Shown in pieces: positions 6,950 through 17,065 of a stretch of DNA of 64,000 bases. Below the pieces are notes generated by a model. It was not told where the DNA came from. It was given only the letters and a program-made list of their open reading frames with translations, and searched no databases. Positions within the stretch are counted from its first letter, which is position 1. Each line of letters opens with the position of its first letter. Made by a program: the position numbers and the translations under genes. The DNA is from an uncultured Chitinophaga sp. Its GTDB lineage: Bacteria; Bacteroidota; Bacteroidia; Chitinophagales; Chitinophagaceae. The stretch covers positions 17,113 to 81,112 of the forward strand of contig NZ_CALEJS010000035.1 in the NCBI RefSeq assembly GCF_937898475.1. The letters are read 5' to 3'.

Positions 6950-9700
6950 TTACCGTTTACCCTTGAACGTTGTGGGCGAAATACCCAGCTTACTTTTAAA
7001 TACGGTGGAGAAATATGCGGGCGATGAAAAGCCTGTTTTATAAGCCACTTCCGCAACTGACAGATCCTCATGCTGCAGGTAATACCTGGCTTTGCGGATA
7101 CGGGTATCGAGGATGTATTCATTGATATTGACCCCCATCAGCGCTTTTACCTTACGATATAACTGCACCTTGGAGATGTTCATCTGCTTATAAATATCCT
7201 CGATAGAAAAGTCCTCATTACCAATGTTATTTTCAACAATGGCGGTGAACGTGGATACAAAATGCAGATCGTTCCTGCGGGATACCGTGGTGCGTAATGC
7301 CGGCGGCATGGCTGCCGTGAAGTGTTCCTTCAAATGACTCCGGTTGGCCAGCAGGCTGGTTAAAGTATGCAGCAGCACCTGGAAATCAAAAGGTTTGGTG
7401 AGGTAGGCGTCTGCTTTATTCTGCCAGCCTTCTACCTGCTGCTCAGGGGCCGACTTTGCCGTGAGCAGGATTACGGGAATATGCGCCGTACGCACATCTG
7501 CCTTGATCTCTTTCAATAGTGCGTTACCATCTTTTACAGGCATCATCACATCGCAGATAATAGCGTCCGGCAGGTATTCAAAAGCCAGCTGCAGGCCTTT
7601 TTGTCCGTTGTCTGCTTCCAGTATCTCGTAGGCATCAGATAAACGGAGCTTTAAAAAGCTGCGCAGTTCGGGATTATCTTCTACCAGCAGCAATACGCCC
7701 TTTTCCTGCTGCGGACCAGCGCAGGTGGTTTCTTCCCCCGCAAGGGGAAGCAGATCGGCGGTGTAGCGTTGTTCTGTTTCCGGCAGCTCAGGGGTACCGG
7801 TTGGCAGGCAGAGTTCTTCGGGTGCAAAGTGCTGTTTGCCCAGGGGGATGGATACGGTAAAGACAGCGCCTTTGTGCGGCTCACTGGCAGCGGTGATAGT
7901 GCCATGATGCAGGTTGACCAGCTCTTTACAGAGCGCCAGGCCAAGTCCGGAGCCTTTATGGCTGTCATAACCGCCCTGGTAGAAAATATCAAAAGCATGT
8001 TCCAGCACTTCACGCGTCATACCGATACCCGTATCTTCCACGCTGATAACCGCGCACTGCTCCTTCTTTTCCAGCCGCACCAGTATCGTACCGTTATCCG
8101 GTGTAAATTTGAAAGCGTTAGACAGGAGGTTAAACAGCACTTTATCCATCATACCGGCGTCTATCCACACCGGCAGGCTTCTTTCCGTGGTGATCATGCG
8201 GCAGTCTATACTGCGCTGCCGTGCCGTGGGTTGAAAAGATTCGATGATATCGCCCGTAAAAAGCACCAGGTCATGCGCTGCCGCCTTCACCTGCATTTTA
8301 TTGAACTCCAGTTTGCGGAAGTCTATCAGCTGGTTCACCAGCTGCAGCAGGCGGATGGCATTGCGGCGGATGATAGACAGCTGCTGGCGTTCGGCCCCCT
8401 GCAGGCGGGAGCGGTGCAGCAGCTCTTCCAGCGGTGTGATGATCAGCGTTAATGGTGTGCGGAACTCGTGGGAGATATTGGTGAAGAAATTGATACGGGC
8501 TTCATTGGCCTTTGCGGTGGCGGCGCTCATCTCTATCAGCTGAAGGCTCTGGCGGCTGATCTCTTCATTCTGCAAAGCCAGCTGCCGGTTAATCCGCCGG
8601 TTAAGATGGCGGGAGTATAAAAGGAGTCCGGCAAAAACAATGGCAGCACACAGCGTGATACCCAGTATATAGAGCATGGTACGCTGGCTGTTATACACCC
8701 TGATCTGTTCCGCCAGCATCTGTTGCTGCCGCTCTATATCCTGCTGCTGCGCCATGATCTTGTTGGTTTGCAGCTGCATCATGCGCACGTTGGTGCTGTC
8801 CACCACCAGTGTTTGCAGGAAGGTTTCCTTTGGCAGCGCCTTATGCTGCAGGATGCTGATGGCATTGCGGATGGCTTCCGTACCGCCGGTGGGGTACAGC
8901 ATGGAAGCGGTTAAGGTGCGCGTGGCCACCATTTCCAGTCCGGCGCCCTTACCCGGCAGCGCATCCACCCCGATCACCTTAATATGCGCTGCACCGGCGC
9001 GCTGACTGGCCTCACGGGTGCCGCGGGCCATTACATCATTATGGGCAAAAACAAGATCGGCCCGGGTCAGTGTTGCGGCAATATGATCCAGGGCCTCCTC
9101 TGCTTTGTGCTGCACCCAGTTGCCACGCACGGTGCTGAGAATGCGGATACCGGGATGCCGGGCAATCGCTTCCTTAAAGCCCTGTGTTCTTTCAATAGCA
9201 GGGGATGATGCCGGCAACCCGGTTACTTCTATCACGTTTCCGTGGCCTTTTAAAAGACCTGCCACATATTCTCCGGCCATCTGTCCCAGCTGGTGATTAT
9301 CCGCCCCTATATAGTTGGTGTATTTAGCAGAAGCGATCTTACGGTCTACCACGATAACGGGTATACCGCTGTTATAGGCCTCCTCTACCACGGGGGTAAG
9401 CGGACGCGCCTCATTGGGGGAAATGATCAGCAGGTCAATATCCTGCGCCAGCAGCTCTTTTACCTGGCGTACCTGCACATTGCTGTTATCATCTGCCTGT
9501 TTGTAGATCAGTTCAATACCGGGGTAGAAAGACAGCTCCCGCCGCATTTCCGCCAGCATGGATTTACGCCAGTGGTCAGCATCGCCGCACTGCGAAAAAC
9601 CGATCCGGTAATGTTTAACGGGAGGAGAAGGACGGCAGCCGGCCCCAAAGGCCAGCAGGATCCATAAAATAACTGGCAGCTGTATACAATAACGTGGCAT
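6950..9700 (-). CDS. hybrid two-component regulator with periplasmic sugar-binding domain (fructan sensor, BT1754-like)
   Basis: 916 residues containing a whole signalling pathway in one chain. Residues 1-22 are a lipoprotein-like or membrane signal (AFGAGC), 30-305 a type-I periplasmic binding domain of the ribose/LacI type (GFSQCGDADHW, VFAHNDVMA, VIGVDALPG), and 343-363 a transmembrane helix. The HisKA domain has His411 (NISHEFRTPL), the ATPase runs about 515-620 (DTGIGM, GSGLGLAL), and a receiver has Asp717 (ICDVMMPVKDG). An AraC-type DNA-binding domain covers 815-916. In B. thetaiotaomicron a protein of this architecture senses fructose in the periplasm and switches on the fructan locus; the divergent permease, fructokinase, SusC/D and GH32 genes here fit that role exactly. 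ATG 9700 is preferred over an in-frame ATG at 9868 because a promoter lies between them and the signal sequence starts here. Confidence 0.93.
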   Translation of the reverse strand: MPRYCIQLPVILWILLAFGAGCRPSPPVKHYRIGFSQCGDADHWRKSMLAEMRRELSFYPGIELIYKQADDNSNVQVRQVKELLAQDIDLLIISPNEARPLTPVVEEAYNSGIPVIVVDRKIASAKYTNYIGADNHQLGQMAGEYVAGLLKGHGNVIEVTGLPASSPAIERTQGFKEAIARHPGIRILSTVRGNWVQHKAEEALDHIAATLTRADLVFAHNDVMARGTREASQRAGAAHIKVIGVDALPGKGAGLEMVATRTLTASMLYPTGGTEAIRNAISILQHKALPKETFLQTLVVDSTNVRMMQLQTNKIMAQQQDIERQQQMLAEQIRVYNSQRTMLYILGITLCAAIVFAGLLLYSRHLNRRINRQLALQNEEISRQSLQLIEMSAATAKANEARINFFTNISHEFRTPLTLIITPLEELLHRSRLQGAERQQLSIIRRNAIRLLQLVNQLIDFRKLEFNKMQVKAAAHDLVLFTGDIIESFQPTARQRSIDCRMITTERSLPVWIDAGMMDKVLFNLLSNAFKFTPDNGTILVRLEKKEQCAVISVEDTGIGMTREVLEHAFDIFYQGGYDSHKGSGLGLALCKELVNLHHGTITAASEPHKGAVFTVSIPLGKQHFAPEELCLPTGTPELPETEQRYTADLLPLAGEETTCAGPQQEKGVLLLVEDNPELRSFLKLRLSDAYEILEADNGQKGLQLAFEYLPDAIICDVMMPVKDGNALLKEIKADVRTAHIPVILLTAKSAPEQQVEGWQNKADAYLTKPFDFQVLLHTLTSLLANRSHLKEHFTAAMPPALRTTVSRRNDLHFVSTFTAIVENNIGNEDFSIEDIYKQMNISKVQLYRKVKALMGVNINEYILDTRIRKARYYLQHEDLSVAEVAYKTGFSSPAYFSTVFKSKLGISPTTFKGKR

Positions 9701-9731
9701 AGTAATGATACTAAACTGGAAAACCCTGGTA

Positions 9732-9762
9732 CAAATTTGAAAGGCGCTTTTAAAATTACAAA
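9732..9762 (-). promoter_or_regulatory. promoter of the hybrid regulator gene
   Basis: On the minus strand, TTTG at 9762-9759, a 19-base spacer, then CAAATTTG at 9739-9732 (TAnnTTTG with one change). The predicted start is near 9725, leaving a leader of about 25 bases before ATG 9700. It supports that start codon and excludes the longer reading from 9868. Confidence 0.5.
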
Positions 9763-9900
9763 ATAAACCGATGCTTTTTATACTGACTATTAACGTATAG
9801 TGTTTTATTACCAGATGATACAATTTTGAAAGTGATTGAAACGGAGGCATAGCGCATTTGGATACCATTACAATAGTTTGGCGATAAATCCATTCACGTT

Positions 9901-11223
9901 ATGATGAAAAAAGTCTTCTTCTGGAGCATAGTGGTAGCGCTAGGCGGTTTTCTTTTCGGCTTTGATACAGCAGTTATTTCCGGGGCAGAACAATCTATCC
10001 AGCAGTACTGGCAGCTGGATCCTTTTCAGCATGGCCTCACGGTATCTATTGCCCTGGTAGGCACCATCCTGGGATCCCTGCTGGGCAGTATTCCTTCTGA
10101 AAGGCTGGGCAGGAAAAAGACTTTAACGGGGATAGCGGCCCTTTACCTGCTGGCCTCCCTGGGTACTGCGCTGGCTACCAGCTGGTGGGTATTCCTGCTG
10201 TTCCGTTTTATGGGAGGCATTGGCGTAGGCGCCTCCTCGGTAACCGCACCTATCTATATCTCGGAGATATCGCCCGCCCGTTCAAGGGGTAAGCTGGTGG
10301 CTTTGTTCCAGTTCAACATTGTGCTGGGTATCCTCGTTTCCTATCTGTCCAATTACCTCATCGGGCAGGACGGCGAGAACGCCTGGCGCTGGATGCTGGG
10401 TGTGCAGGTAGTGCCCTCTGCCCTTTTCCTGGTGCTGCTAAGCTTAGTGCCGGAGAGCCCGCGCTGGCTGATCGTAAAGAAAGGCAATATCACGGCGGCT
10501 GCTGCCACCATGCAGATCATCAACCCGGATGATTACGAAGCGGAAATAGCCGCTATCCGGAACGATCTGCACAGCAACCGGCACACCGCCGGTGAATCGC
10601 TCTTTTCGCGCAAGCACCGTTTCCCGGTATTCCTGGCCGTGACCTTTGCCGTGTTCAACCAGGTGTCCGGCATCAACGCCATTATTTATTATGCGCCCCG
10701 CATATTTGAGATGACGGGACTGGGTAAGCAATCCTCCCTGCTGTCGAGTGTGGGCATCGGCTTTGTGAACTTCGTGTTCACCCTGGTGGCCATCAATTTC
10801 ATTGACCGCATCGGGCGCAGAACACTGATGCTGATAGGGTCACTGGGACTGATCACTACACTGGGACTGGTATCCCGTGCTTTTTACACCAATGACCTGG
10901 GGGGTATAGCCGTTACCGTTTCCCTCCTGGTATACATTGCCTTCTTTGCCTTTTCACAGGGCGCCGTGATCTGGGTATTTATTTCAGAGATCTTCCCCAA
11001 CCAGGTAAGGGCCCAGGGGCAGACGCTGGGCAGCCTCACCCACTGGGTAATGGCCGCCGTGGTGGCCTTCTCCTTCCCGATAGTGGCAGAACACCTGGGC
11101 GGGGGCCACACCTTCCTGTTCTTCTGTATCATGATGGTGCTGCAGCTGCTGTTTGTATGGAAAGTGATGCCGGAAACGAAAGGCAAATCGCTGGAACAAC
11201 TGGCACTGAAAGTTGAACGCTGA
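9901..11223 (+). CDS. MFS sugar porter, probably fructose permease
   Basis: 440 residues with 12 hydrophobic segments and the sugar-porter signatures: GFDTAVISGA in helix 1, SERLGRKKT in the first cytoplasmic loop, PESPRWLI after helix 6, NQVSGINAIIYYAP in helix 7 and PETKGKSLEQL after helix 12. These transporters bring monosaccharides across the inner membrane, usually with protons. It is the first gene of the fructan operon and corresponds in position to the fructose transporter of the B. thetaiotaomicron fructan locus, so fructose is the inferred substrate. It is divergent from its regulator, with 200 bases between start codons. The region immediately upstream holds TAGTTTG (9874-9880), one base short of a proper -7 box. 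Confidence 0.9.
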   Translation: MMKKVFFWSIVVALGGFLFGFDTAVISGAEQSIQQYWQLDPFQHGLTVSIALVGTILGSLLGSIPSERLGRKKTLTGIAALYLLASLGTALATSWWVFLLFRFMGGIGVGASSVTAPIYISEISPARSRGKLVALFQFNIVLGILVSYLSNYLIGQDGENAWRWMLGVQVVPSALFLVLLSLVPESPRWLIVKKGNITAAAATMQIINPDDYEAEIAAIRNDLHSNRHTAGESLFSRKHRFPVFLAVTFAVFNQVSGINAIIYYAPRIFEMTGLGKQSSLLSSVGIGFVNFVFTLVAINFIDRIGRRTLMLIGSLGLITTLGLVSRAFYTNDLGGIAVTVSLLVYIAFFAFSQGAVIWVFISEIFPNQVRAQGQTLGSLTHWVMAAVVAFSFPIVAEHLGGGHTFLFFCIMMVLQLLFVWKVMPETKGKSLEQLALKVER

Positions 11224-11253
11224 AGGCTACACGCCTAACGCTGAACACCTAAC

Positions 11254-11274
11254 GCTTTTGCCAATGCCAAAAGC
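11254..11274 (+). other. small hairpin between permease and fructokinase genes
   Basis: GCTTTTG (11254-11260) and CAAAAGC (11268-11274) form a 7-bp stem with a 7-base loop. Around it TAACGCT occurs twice (from 11236 and from 11249). It has no T-tract, so it is more likely an mRNA stability or processing element, or a decayed intergenic repeat, than a terminator. Confidence 0.35.
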
Positions 11275-11300
11275 CAACCGCTAACTGCTAAAAGCTTCAT

Positions 11301-12197
11301 ATGAACCATCCATCGATACAATCACACCTTGCCGTATGTTACGGAGAGCTGTTGTGGGACCTGCTGCCTTCCGGCCCCCAGCCCGGCGGGGCGCCCATGA
11401 ATGTGGCATACCACCTGCATAAGCTGGGCTGCCATCCGGCCATGATCACCCGCATAGGCATTGATGAACGGGGGCGCAAACTGCTGGATATCCTGGAGGG
11501 GAAAGGCGTTTGCACCAACTACATACAGCTGGACTATGACCTGCCCACCGGCATTGTACATGCGCAGCAGGATGCGCGGGGCGACATGCAGTATGATATT
11601 GTTTCGCCTGCAGCCTGGGATCATATTGTGCATGATGCCACTGCTGCCGCGGTGGTGGAAGCCAGTCCTTACTTTATATGCGGCAGCCTGGCCGCCCGCA
11701 ACCACACCTCCCGCAATACGCTGTTTGCACTGCTGGAAGCGGCCAACACCCGTGTGCTGGACATCAACCTGCGGGCGCCGCATTACAGCCGCTCACTGAT
11801 AGAAGACCTGCTGGGAAAGGCCCACATCCTTAAAATGAATGCAGATGAACTGGAGCTGGTCACCGGCTGGTTTGCCCGCTACCAACGCATGGAAGACCGT
11901 ATACAGCTGGTGCAGGACCGCTTCCACCTATCCACTATTCTTATTACCAGGGGCGCACATGGGGCCATACTGAACATGGAAGGCCAGTTGCACCGGCATC
12001 CGGGGTACCAGGTACCTGTGACGGATACAGTGGGCAGCGGCGACGCTTTCCTGGCGGCCACCATCGCCATGCTCATTAAAAAGTCCGATCCCCGTACCAT
12101 GCTGGATTTTGCCAACAGACTGGCGGCCACCATTACTACGTATAAAGGCGCTTGCCCGGATTATGACATCAACGAAACTGAACATCAACCTTCTTAA
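11301..12197 (+). CDS. PfkB-family carbohydrate kinase, probable fructokinase
   Basis: 298 residues, typical for the ribokinase/PfkB family. It opens with CYGELLWDLLPSG and the sugar-binding glycine pair GGAPMNVAYHLHKLG; the C-terminal signature DTVGSGDAFLA holds the anion hole and the catalytic Asp. No signal peptide, so cytosolic. Fructokinases use ATP to make fructose 6-phosphate; assignment to fructose rather than another hexose or ribose rests on the fructan context (permease upstream, GH32 downstream). It sits 77 bases after the permease and 13 bases before the susC-like gene, clearly the same transcription unit. Confidence 0.88.
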   Translation: MNHPSIQSHLAVCYGELLWDLLPSGPQPGGAPMNVAYHLHKLGCHPAMITRIGIDERGRKLLDILEGKGVCTNYIQLDYDLPTGIVHAQQDARGDMQYDIVSPAAWDHIVHDATAAAVVEASPYFICGSLAARNHTSRNTLFALLEAANTRVLDINLRAPHYSRSLIEDLLGKAHILKMNADELELVTGWFARYQRMEDRIQLVQDRFHLSTILITRGAHGAILNMEGQLHRHPGYQVPVTDTVGSGDAFLAATIAMLIKKSDPRTMLDFANRLAATITTYKGACPDYDINETEHQPS

Positions 12198-12210
12198 AAT
12201 CCACGTTGCT

Positions 12211-15200
12211 ATGAAAGATTGTCTACTTATGCTGGCCATCCTGTTGATTGGTTTCAGCAGTGTTGCACAACAGAAAAAGGTGACCGGAACGGTCACCGAA
12301 AAAAGCACTCAGATCCCTTTACCGGGTGTTACCATACAAGCCGGTAACCAGTCGGCCATTACCGACAGCGCAGGCAGGTTTTCCATTACCGCTGCACCTG
12401 GAGAAACGATCTCCTTCTCTTATACAGGCATGAAAAAAGCTACCGCCAGCGTGCCATCCAGCGGCAACATCCAGCTTGAAATGGAAAGAGATGCCAGCAA
12501 CCTGGAAGCCGTGGTAGTAACCGGCTACCAGACACAGAAAAAGGCAGACCTTACCGGGGCCGTGTCTGTAGTGGATGTAAACGCCATCAAAGACATCCCG
12601 CTGGGCAACCCGGTAAAGGCCCTGCAGGGACGTGTACCGGGCGTGTTCATTACCAGTAACGGTGCACCTTCGGGCGAGGCCACAGTACGGGTGCGCGGCA
12701 TCGGCACCCTGGGTAATAACGATCCCCTGTATGTGATTGACGGTGTGCCCACCAAACGCGGTCTGCAGGAACTGAATCCCGATGATATTGCCACCATACA
12801 GGTGCTGAAAGACGCATCTTCTGCCACCATCTACGGATCGCGTGCAGCCAACGGCGTTATCATCGTCACCACCAAAAGAGGACGCAAAGGTTTTACCAGG
12901 ATAGATGTGGACGCCTCCACCTCCGTACAGTTCTATACCAAAAAGCAAAAAACGCTGGACGCAGATGGCCGCGGCAAAGCCTACTGGCAGGCCGCTGTGA
13001 ACGACCGTACCAATCCTAATAACAACCAGATCTACCAGTACGACTGGAACGGCGATTTTGATCACCCTGTGCTGAATAGGATCATCTATCCCGGGTTCAT
13101 AGACGCGGCCAAAACCATGCGGCCCGCCAATACTTACTGGTATGATGAGATAGCGCAAACATCCATCATTCAGCAATACAATATTTCCCTCAGCAGCGGC
13201 AGTGAACGGGGTACTACCCTGTTCTCGCTGGGTTACTATGATAACAAAGGCATTGTAAAGGAGTCTAACAACAAGAAACTGACCGCCAGGCTGAATACGG
13301 ATTATAATTTCCTGAACGGTAAACTGAAGATCGGCGAGAACCTCAACGTATCGTATATACGTAACCGGCTGATACCGATCAGCGATGTGATGTTCACCTC
13401 ACTGGTGCAACAGCCCGTAGTACCGGTGCATACGGTGGATGGCGGCTGGGGCGGTCCGGCGCCCGGCATGACAGACCGCCACAATCCTGTACGCCTGATC
13501 GAGGACAATAAACAAAATACCAGTCATTTCTACCGCGTGTTCGGGAACGTGTATGCAGATGTGTATCCGCTGCCTAACCTGCATTTCCGCACCAGTGTGG
13601 GTGTGGATTTCAATGGCAGCTATCAGCGCACCTTACGTAAATCCTATACATCGGGTTTCCTGTCTGATCCTTCCAACCAGACAGCTACCCAGCAGATCTA
13701 TGACGGCAACTACCTGTGGCAGAACACACTGGACTATAAGCTGGACCTGGGCAAACACCGCTTTGACGCCCTGGTGGGACATGAATACATCAGGTACCTG
13801 AACCAGAGCTTCTCTGCATCCCGCCAGGGCTATGCGCTGGAGAACATCGATTATGCCTACCTGGATGCCGGCTCTACCAACAAAGACAATGGCGGCAGCG
13901 GCACCGGTTATGCACTGCTTTCCTACTTCGGAAAAGTGAACTACGTATATGATAACCGTTACCTGGCTTCTGTTACCTTACGCCGCGATGGCTCTTCCCG
14001 ATTCGGTAAAGAGAACCGTTATGGTATGTTCCCCGCCTTTTCCCTGGGATGGCGCGTAAGCGAGGAAGCATTCATGAAACGGCAGCAGCTGATCTCTGAT
14101 CTGAAATTCAGGTTTGGATGGGGTAAATCAGGCAACCAGGAAATTGCCAACAACGCTACCTATGCCCTGTATGCCGCCATTTATGGCGTGGATCCTACCT
14201 GGACGTTTGACAATGGCAGCGCTTATGATATAGACGGCAACGGAACCGGACAGCTCCCATCGGGTTTTACCCGTATACAGCAGGGCAACGACTCACTGAA
14301 ATGGGAAGGCACAAAAGAAATCAATATGGGGGTGGACTTCGGTCTGTTCAACAATAAGCTCTCCGGCTCTGTAGATTACTTTATCAAAAAGACGTCTGAT
14401 ATCCTGATCAGTCCAGGTTACCTGGCCGTACAGGGTGAAGGCGGCAACTACTGGTTCAACGGCGCATCCATGCAGAACAAAGGCATTGAGGTGATCCTCA
14501 CCTACACCGGCAATGTAACCCGTGAACTGGGCTTTACCCTAACCGGTAATTTCTCTTCCTATCGCAACGAGGTAACCAGTTTACCCACCCAGGTGCTTAC
14601 CTCCTACCCCGGTAATGGTACCGATAAAACCATATTGGGACGGTCCATCAATTCCGTATTCGGATATGTGGCCGATGGTCTTTTCACCTCACAGCAGGAG
14701 CTGGATGAATCACCGGCGCAGGTAGGTAAAGGACTGGGGAGGATCAGGTACCGCGATCTGAATAACGATAAGGTGATCGATGACAAGGATCGCGACTTTA
14801 TTGCCGATGGTAATCCTGATTTCCTGTACGGGATGAACGTAGAGCTGAACTATAAGAACTTTGACCTCAGCTTCTTCTTCCAGGGTGTACAGGGTATCGA
14901 TGTGAATAATACATTCAAGACCTTTACTGATTTCTCTTCCCTCTGGGTAGGCAGCAACTGGGGAGAAAGAACACTGAGCGCCTGGACGCCGGAAAATTCC
15001 AGCTCCACTATCCCTGCGCTCACACTGGTGAACAGGAACAACGAGGGCCGAACATCCACCTACTTCTACGAGAACGGTTCTTATCTCAAGCTGCGTAACA
15101 TACAGCTGGGGTATCGTTTCAAACATCTCTTCGGCAACGGCAAAGTGCAGAACGCGCGGGTATATATCCAGGGCAGCAACCTGCTCACCTTCAAGAGCAA

Positions 15201-15288
15201 GGGCTTTACTGCCGCAGATCCGGAAACACCGGACAATGCTTTCCCTATTCCGGCTATTGTTACCGCAGGGCTTAATGTATCATTCTAA
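12211..15288 (+). CDS. SusC-like TonB-dependent outer-membrane transporter (fructan locus)
   Basis: 1025 residues. A signal peptide covers 1-19 (LLIGFSSVAQQ), then a CarboxypepD_reg-like beta-sandwich (GTVTEKSTQIPLPGVTI), a plug domain with the hallmark phrases LQGRVPGV and YVIDGVP, and a 22-strand barrel ending in VTAGLNVSF with a terminal Phe. It imports oligosaccharides through the outer membrane with TonB energy, with the SusD-like lid protein that follows. There is no N-terminal STN domain, in keeping with control by the hybrid regulator rather than by sigma/anti-sigma. ATG 12211 is chosen because the signal peptide begins there; an upstream TTG frame would run into the fructokinase gene. 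Confidence 0.93.
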   Translation: MKDCLLMLAILLIGFSSVAQQKKVTGTVTEKSTQIPLPGVTIQAGNQSAITDSAGRFSITAAPGETISFSYTGMKKATASVPSSGNIQLEMERDASNLEAVVVTGYQTQKKADLTGAVSVVDVNAIKDIPLGNPVKALQGRVPGVFITSNGAPSGEATVRVRGIGTLGNNDPLYVIDGVPTKRGLQELNPDDIATIQVLKDASSATIYGSRAANGVIIVTTKRGRKGFTRIDVDASTSVQFYTKKQKTLDADGRGKAYWQAAVNDRTNPNNNQIYQYDWNGDFDHPVLNRIIYPGFIDAAKTMRPANTYWYDEIAQTSIIQQYNISLSSGSERGTTLFSLGYYDNKGIVKESNNKKLTARLNTDYNFLNGKLKIGENLNVSYIRNRLIPISDVMFTSLVQQPVVPVHTVDGGWGGPAPGMTDRHNPVRLIEDNKQNTSHFYRVFGNVYADVYPLPNLHFRTSVGVDFNGSYQRTLRKSYTSGFLSDPSNQTATQQIYDGNYLWQNTLDYKLDLGKHRFDALVGHEYIRYLNQSFSASRQGYALENIDYAYLDAGSTNKDNGGSGTGYALLSYFGKVNYVYDNRYLASVTLRRDGSSRFGKENRYGMFPAFSLGWRVSEEAFMKRQQLISDLKFRFGWGKSGNQEIANNATYALYAAIYGVDPTWTFDNGSAYDIDGNGTGQLPSGFTRIQQGNDSLKWEGTKEINMGVDFGLFNNKLSGSVDYFIKKTSDILISPGYLAVQGEGGNYWFNGASMQNKGIEVILTYTGNVTRELGFTLTGNFSSYRNEVTSLPTQVLTSYPGNGTDKTILGRSINSVFGYVADGLFTSQQELDESPAQVGKGLGRIRYRDLNNDKVIDDKDRDFIADGNPDFLYGMNVELNYKNFDLSFFFQGVQGIDVNNTFKTFTDFSSLWVGSNWGERTLSAWTPENSSSTIPALTLVNRNNEGRTSTYFYENGSYLKLRNIQLGYRFKHLFGNGKVQNARVYIQGSNLLTFKSKGFTAADPETPDNAFPIPAIVTAGLNVSF

Positions 15289-15307
15289 TCATGCAAACAC
15301 GTCTGTT

Positions 15308-17029
15308 ATGAAAAACGTCATATTATTAGCGATTTCTTTTTTACTCTTATTATCCTGTAAAAAAGCATTGGATGAAACGCCGCAGGGCGTGGTATCTGAC
15401 GATGATCTCAACACGCCAGAGAACGTGGAGAAAATGGTGATTGCCGCATACTCCTCTCTTGGCAATGATCACTACACCTCTCCGTACACCAGTATGTGGC
15501 CCTATGGCAGCGTGCGCGGCGGGGACGCCTATAAAGGCGGCGATGGTCCCGGCGATATCAGCGAGTTTCACCTGTTTGAAACTTTCTCGCTGAACAGGTC
15601 TGACAACGGGCTGGCCGATGAGCTGTGGTTTCGCCTGTATGTTGGCATAGGCAGGGCCAATGACGCCCTGCGCAGGATAGAAATAATGGATGAAGGCGCC
15701 TATCCCGATAAATCTAAAAGACAGGGTGAAATGCGTTTCCTGCGGGGCCATTTTTATTTCCTGGCCAAGATCCTTTTCAAGTATGTGCCCTATATAGATG
15801 AGACCATCCCCCAAACAGCCTATGAAACGATCTCCAACAGGGCGCTGTCTAATGACTCACTCTGGGGCAGGATCGCAGATGATTTCCGTGCTGCAGCGGC
15901 ACAGCTGCCCGGGCCCGCGGAACAACCGCAGGCAGGCAGGGCCAATAAGCTCTCTGCCAAAGCTTACCTGGCTAAAGTATTGCTGTACCAGGCCTATGAG
16001 CAGGATGAGAACAACAGTGTAACCCGCATCAATACCGGCAAGCTGGCCGAAGTGAACAGCCTGTGCGATGAAATTATCCAATCCGGTTATTACATACTGA
16101 ATACCGATTACGGCTATAATTTTCTTACCTCGCATGAGAACAGTAAAGAATCCGTGTTTGCCATTCAATATTCCCGGGATGACGGAACGCCCAAAGGACG
16201 GCTGGACTACGGCCATGCACTGAACTACCCGATGAACCAGGAGTATGGCTGCTGTGGTTTTCATGTACCCAGCCACGACCTGATCAATGCCTTTAAAACC
16301 GGGGCTGACGGACTGCCCATGTTCAATACCTATAATGATAACGATGTAGCTGCAGCTGGCGATTACCAGACCAATACATTTGACCCGCGTTTAAATCATA
16401 CGGTTGCAATACCCGGCAAGCCCTATAAATATGCGCAGGGCTTTGTATTCCAGCGCTCATGGGCACGCGCACCCGAAGTATACGATGCATTTGCCAGCTT
16501 GAAGGAAGTGGTTACACCGGATGATCCCTCTTTTCAGAAAGTGCCGCCTTTCATGTCCAGCTCCAAGAACTGGGACATTATCCGCTATGATGATGTGCTG
16601 CTGTTCAAGGCAGAAGCCCTGATAGAACTTGGCCGCCAGGATGAAGCACTGCCGCTGATCAACCAGCTGCGCAGCCGCGCGGCAGCCAGTACGGCCATGC
16701 TGAAACTGTTCAACGGCACGCCCAGCGCCAATTACGGCATGACCACCTATCAGCCGGGAGTGAACTGTACCTGGACACAGGATTTTGCCCGGCAGGCATT
16801 ACGCTGGGAACGCCGCCTGGAATTTGCCACCGAAGGCTATCATTTCTTTGACCTGGTACGCTGGGGTATTGCGGCAACGTATATTAATGAATATTTTACA
16901 GTAGAGAAAAAACGGGCCGCCCATCTGAATGATGCCGCTTTCAGAAAGGGAAGGGATGAGTACCTGCCCATTCCGCTGAACCAGATCAATTACAGCAGGG
17001 GATTGTATGAGCAGAATGCGGGATGGTAG
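15308..17029 (+). CDS. SusD-like outer-membrane lipoprotein (fructan binding)
   Basis: 573 residues with lipobox LLLLSCKK (Cys after a 16-residue hydrophobic signal), then the SusD/RagB fold. TPR-like helices at the N-terminal end include AYSSLGNDHY and GRANDALRRIE, and the C-terminal conserved block reads RQALRWERRLEFATEGYHFF and YLPIPLNQIN. SusD proteins bind glycan at the cell surface and act as the hinged lid of their SusC partner. It starts 19 bases after the susC stop and is followed 36 bases later by the GH32 gene. No SusE-like or other surface-binding protein gene follows, so the locus is minimal compared with that of B. thetaiotaomicron. Confidence 0.92.
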   Translation: MKNVILLAISFLLLLSCKKALDETPQGVVSDDDLNTPENVEKMVIAAYSSLGNDHYTSPYTSMWPYGSVRGGDAYKGGDGPGDISEFHLFETFSLNRSDNGLADELWFRLYVGIGRANDALRRIEIMDEGAYPDKSKRQGEMRFLRGHFYFLAKILFKYVPYIDETIPQTAYETISNRALSNDSLWGRIADDFRAAAAQLPGPAEQPQAGRANKLSAKAYLAKVLLYQAYEQDENNSVTRINTGKLAEVNSLCDEIIQSGYYILNTDYGYNFLTSHENSKESVFAIQYSRDDGTPKGRLDYGHALNYPMNQEYGCCGFHVPSHDLINAFKTGADGLPMFNTYNDNDVAAAGDYQTNTFDPRLNHTVAIPGKPYKYAQGFVFQRSWARAPEVYDAFASLKEVVTPDDPSFQKVPPFMSSSKNWDIIRYDDVLLFKAEALIELGRQDEALPLINQLRSRAAASTAMLKLFNGTPSANYGMTTYQPGVNCTWTQDFARQALRWERRLEFATEGYHFFDLVRWGIAATYINEYFTVEKKRAAHLNDAAFRKGRDEYLPIPLNQINYSRGLYEQNAGW

Positions 17030-17065
17030 AAAAAGTAAACATGCAAAAAGTAAAAAGAAAAAAAT

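Noticed and set aside
9701..9868. In-frame N-terminal extension of the hybrid regulator from ATG 9868.
   Set aside because: A promoter (9732-9762) lies inside it and a signal sequence begins at ATG 9700.
9857..9880. TTTG (9857) and TAGTTTG (9874) as the promoter of the permease gene.
   Set aside because: The -7 element is one base short of TAnnTTTG and the spacer of about 12-13 is too small.
12109..12210. Upstream TTG start for the SusC-like protein.
   Set aside because: It overlaps the fructokinase gene and places 34 residues before a clear signal peptide.
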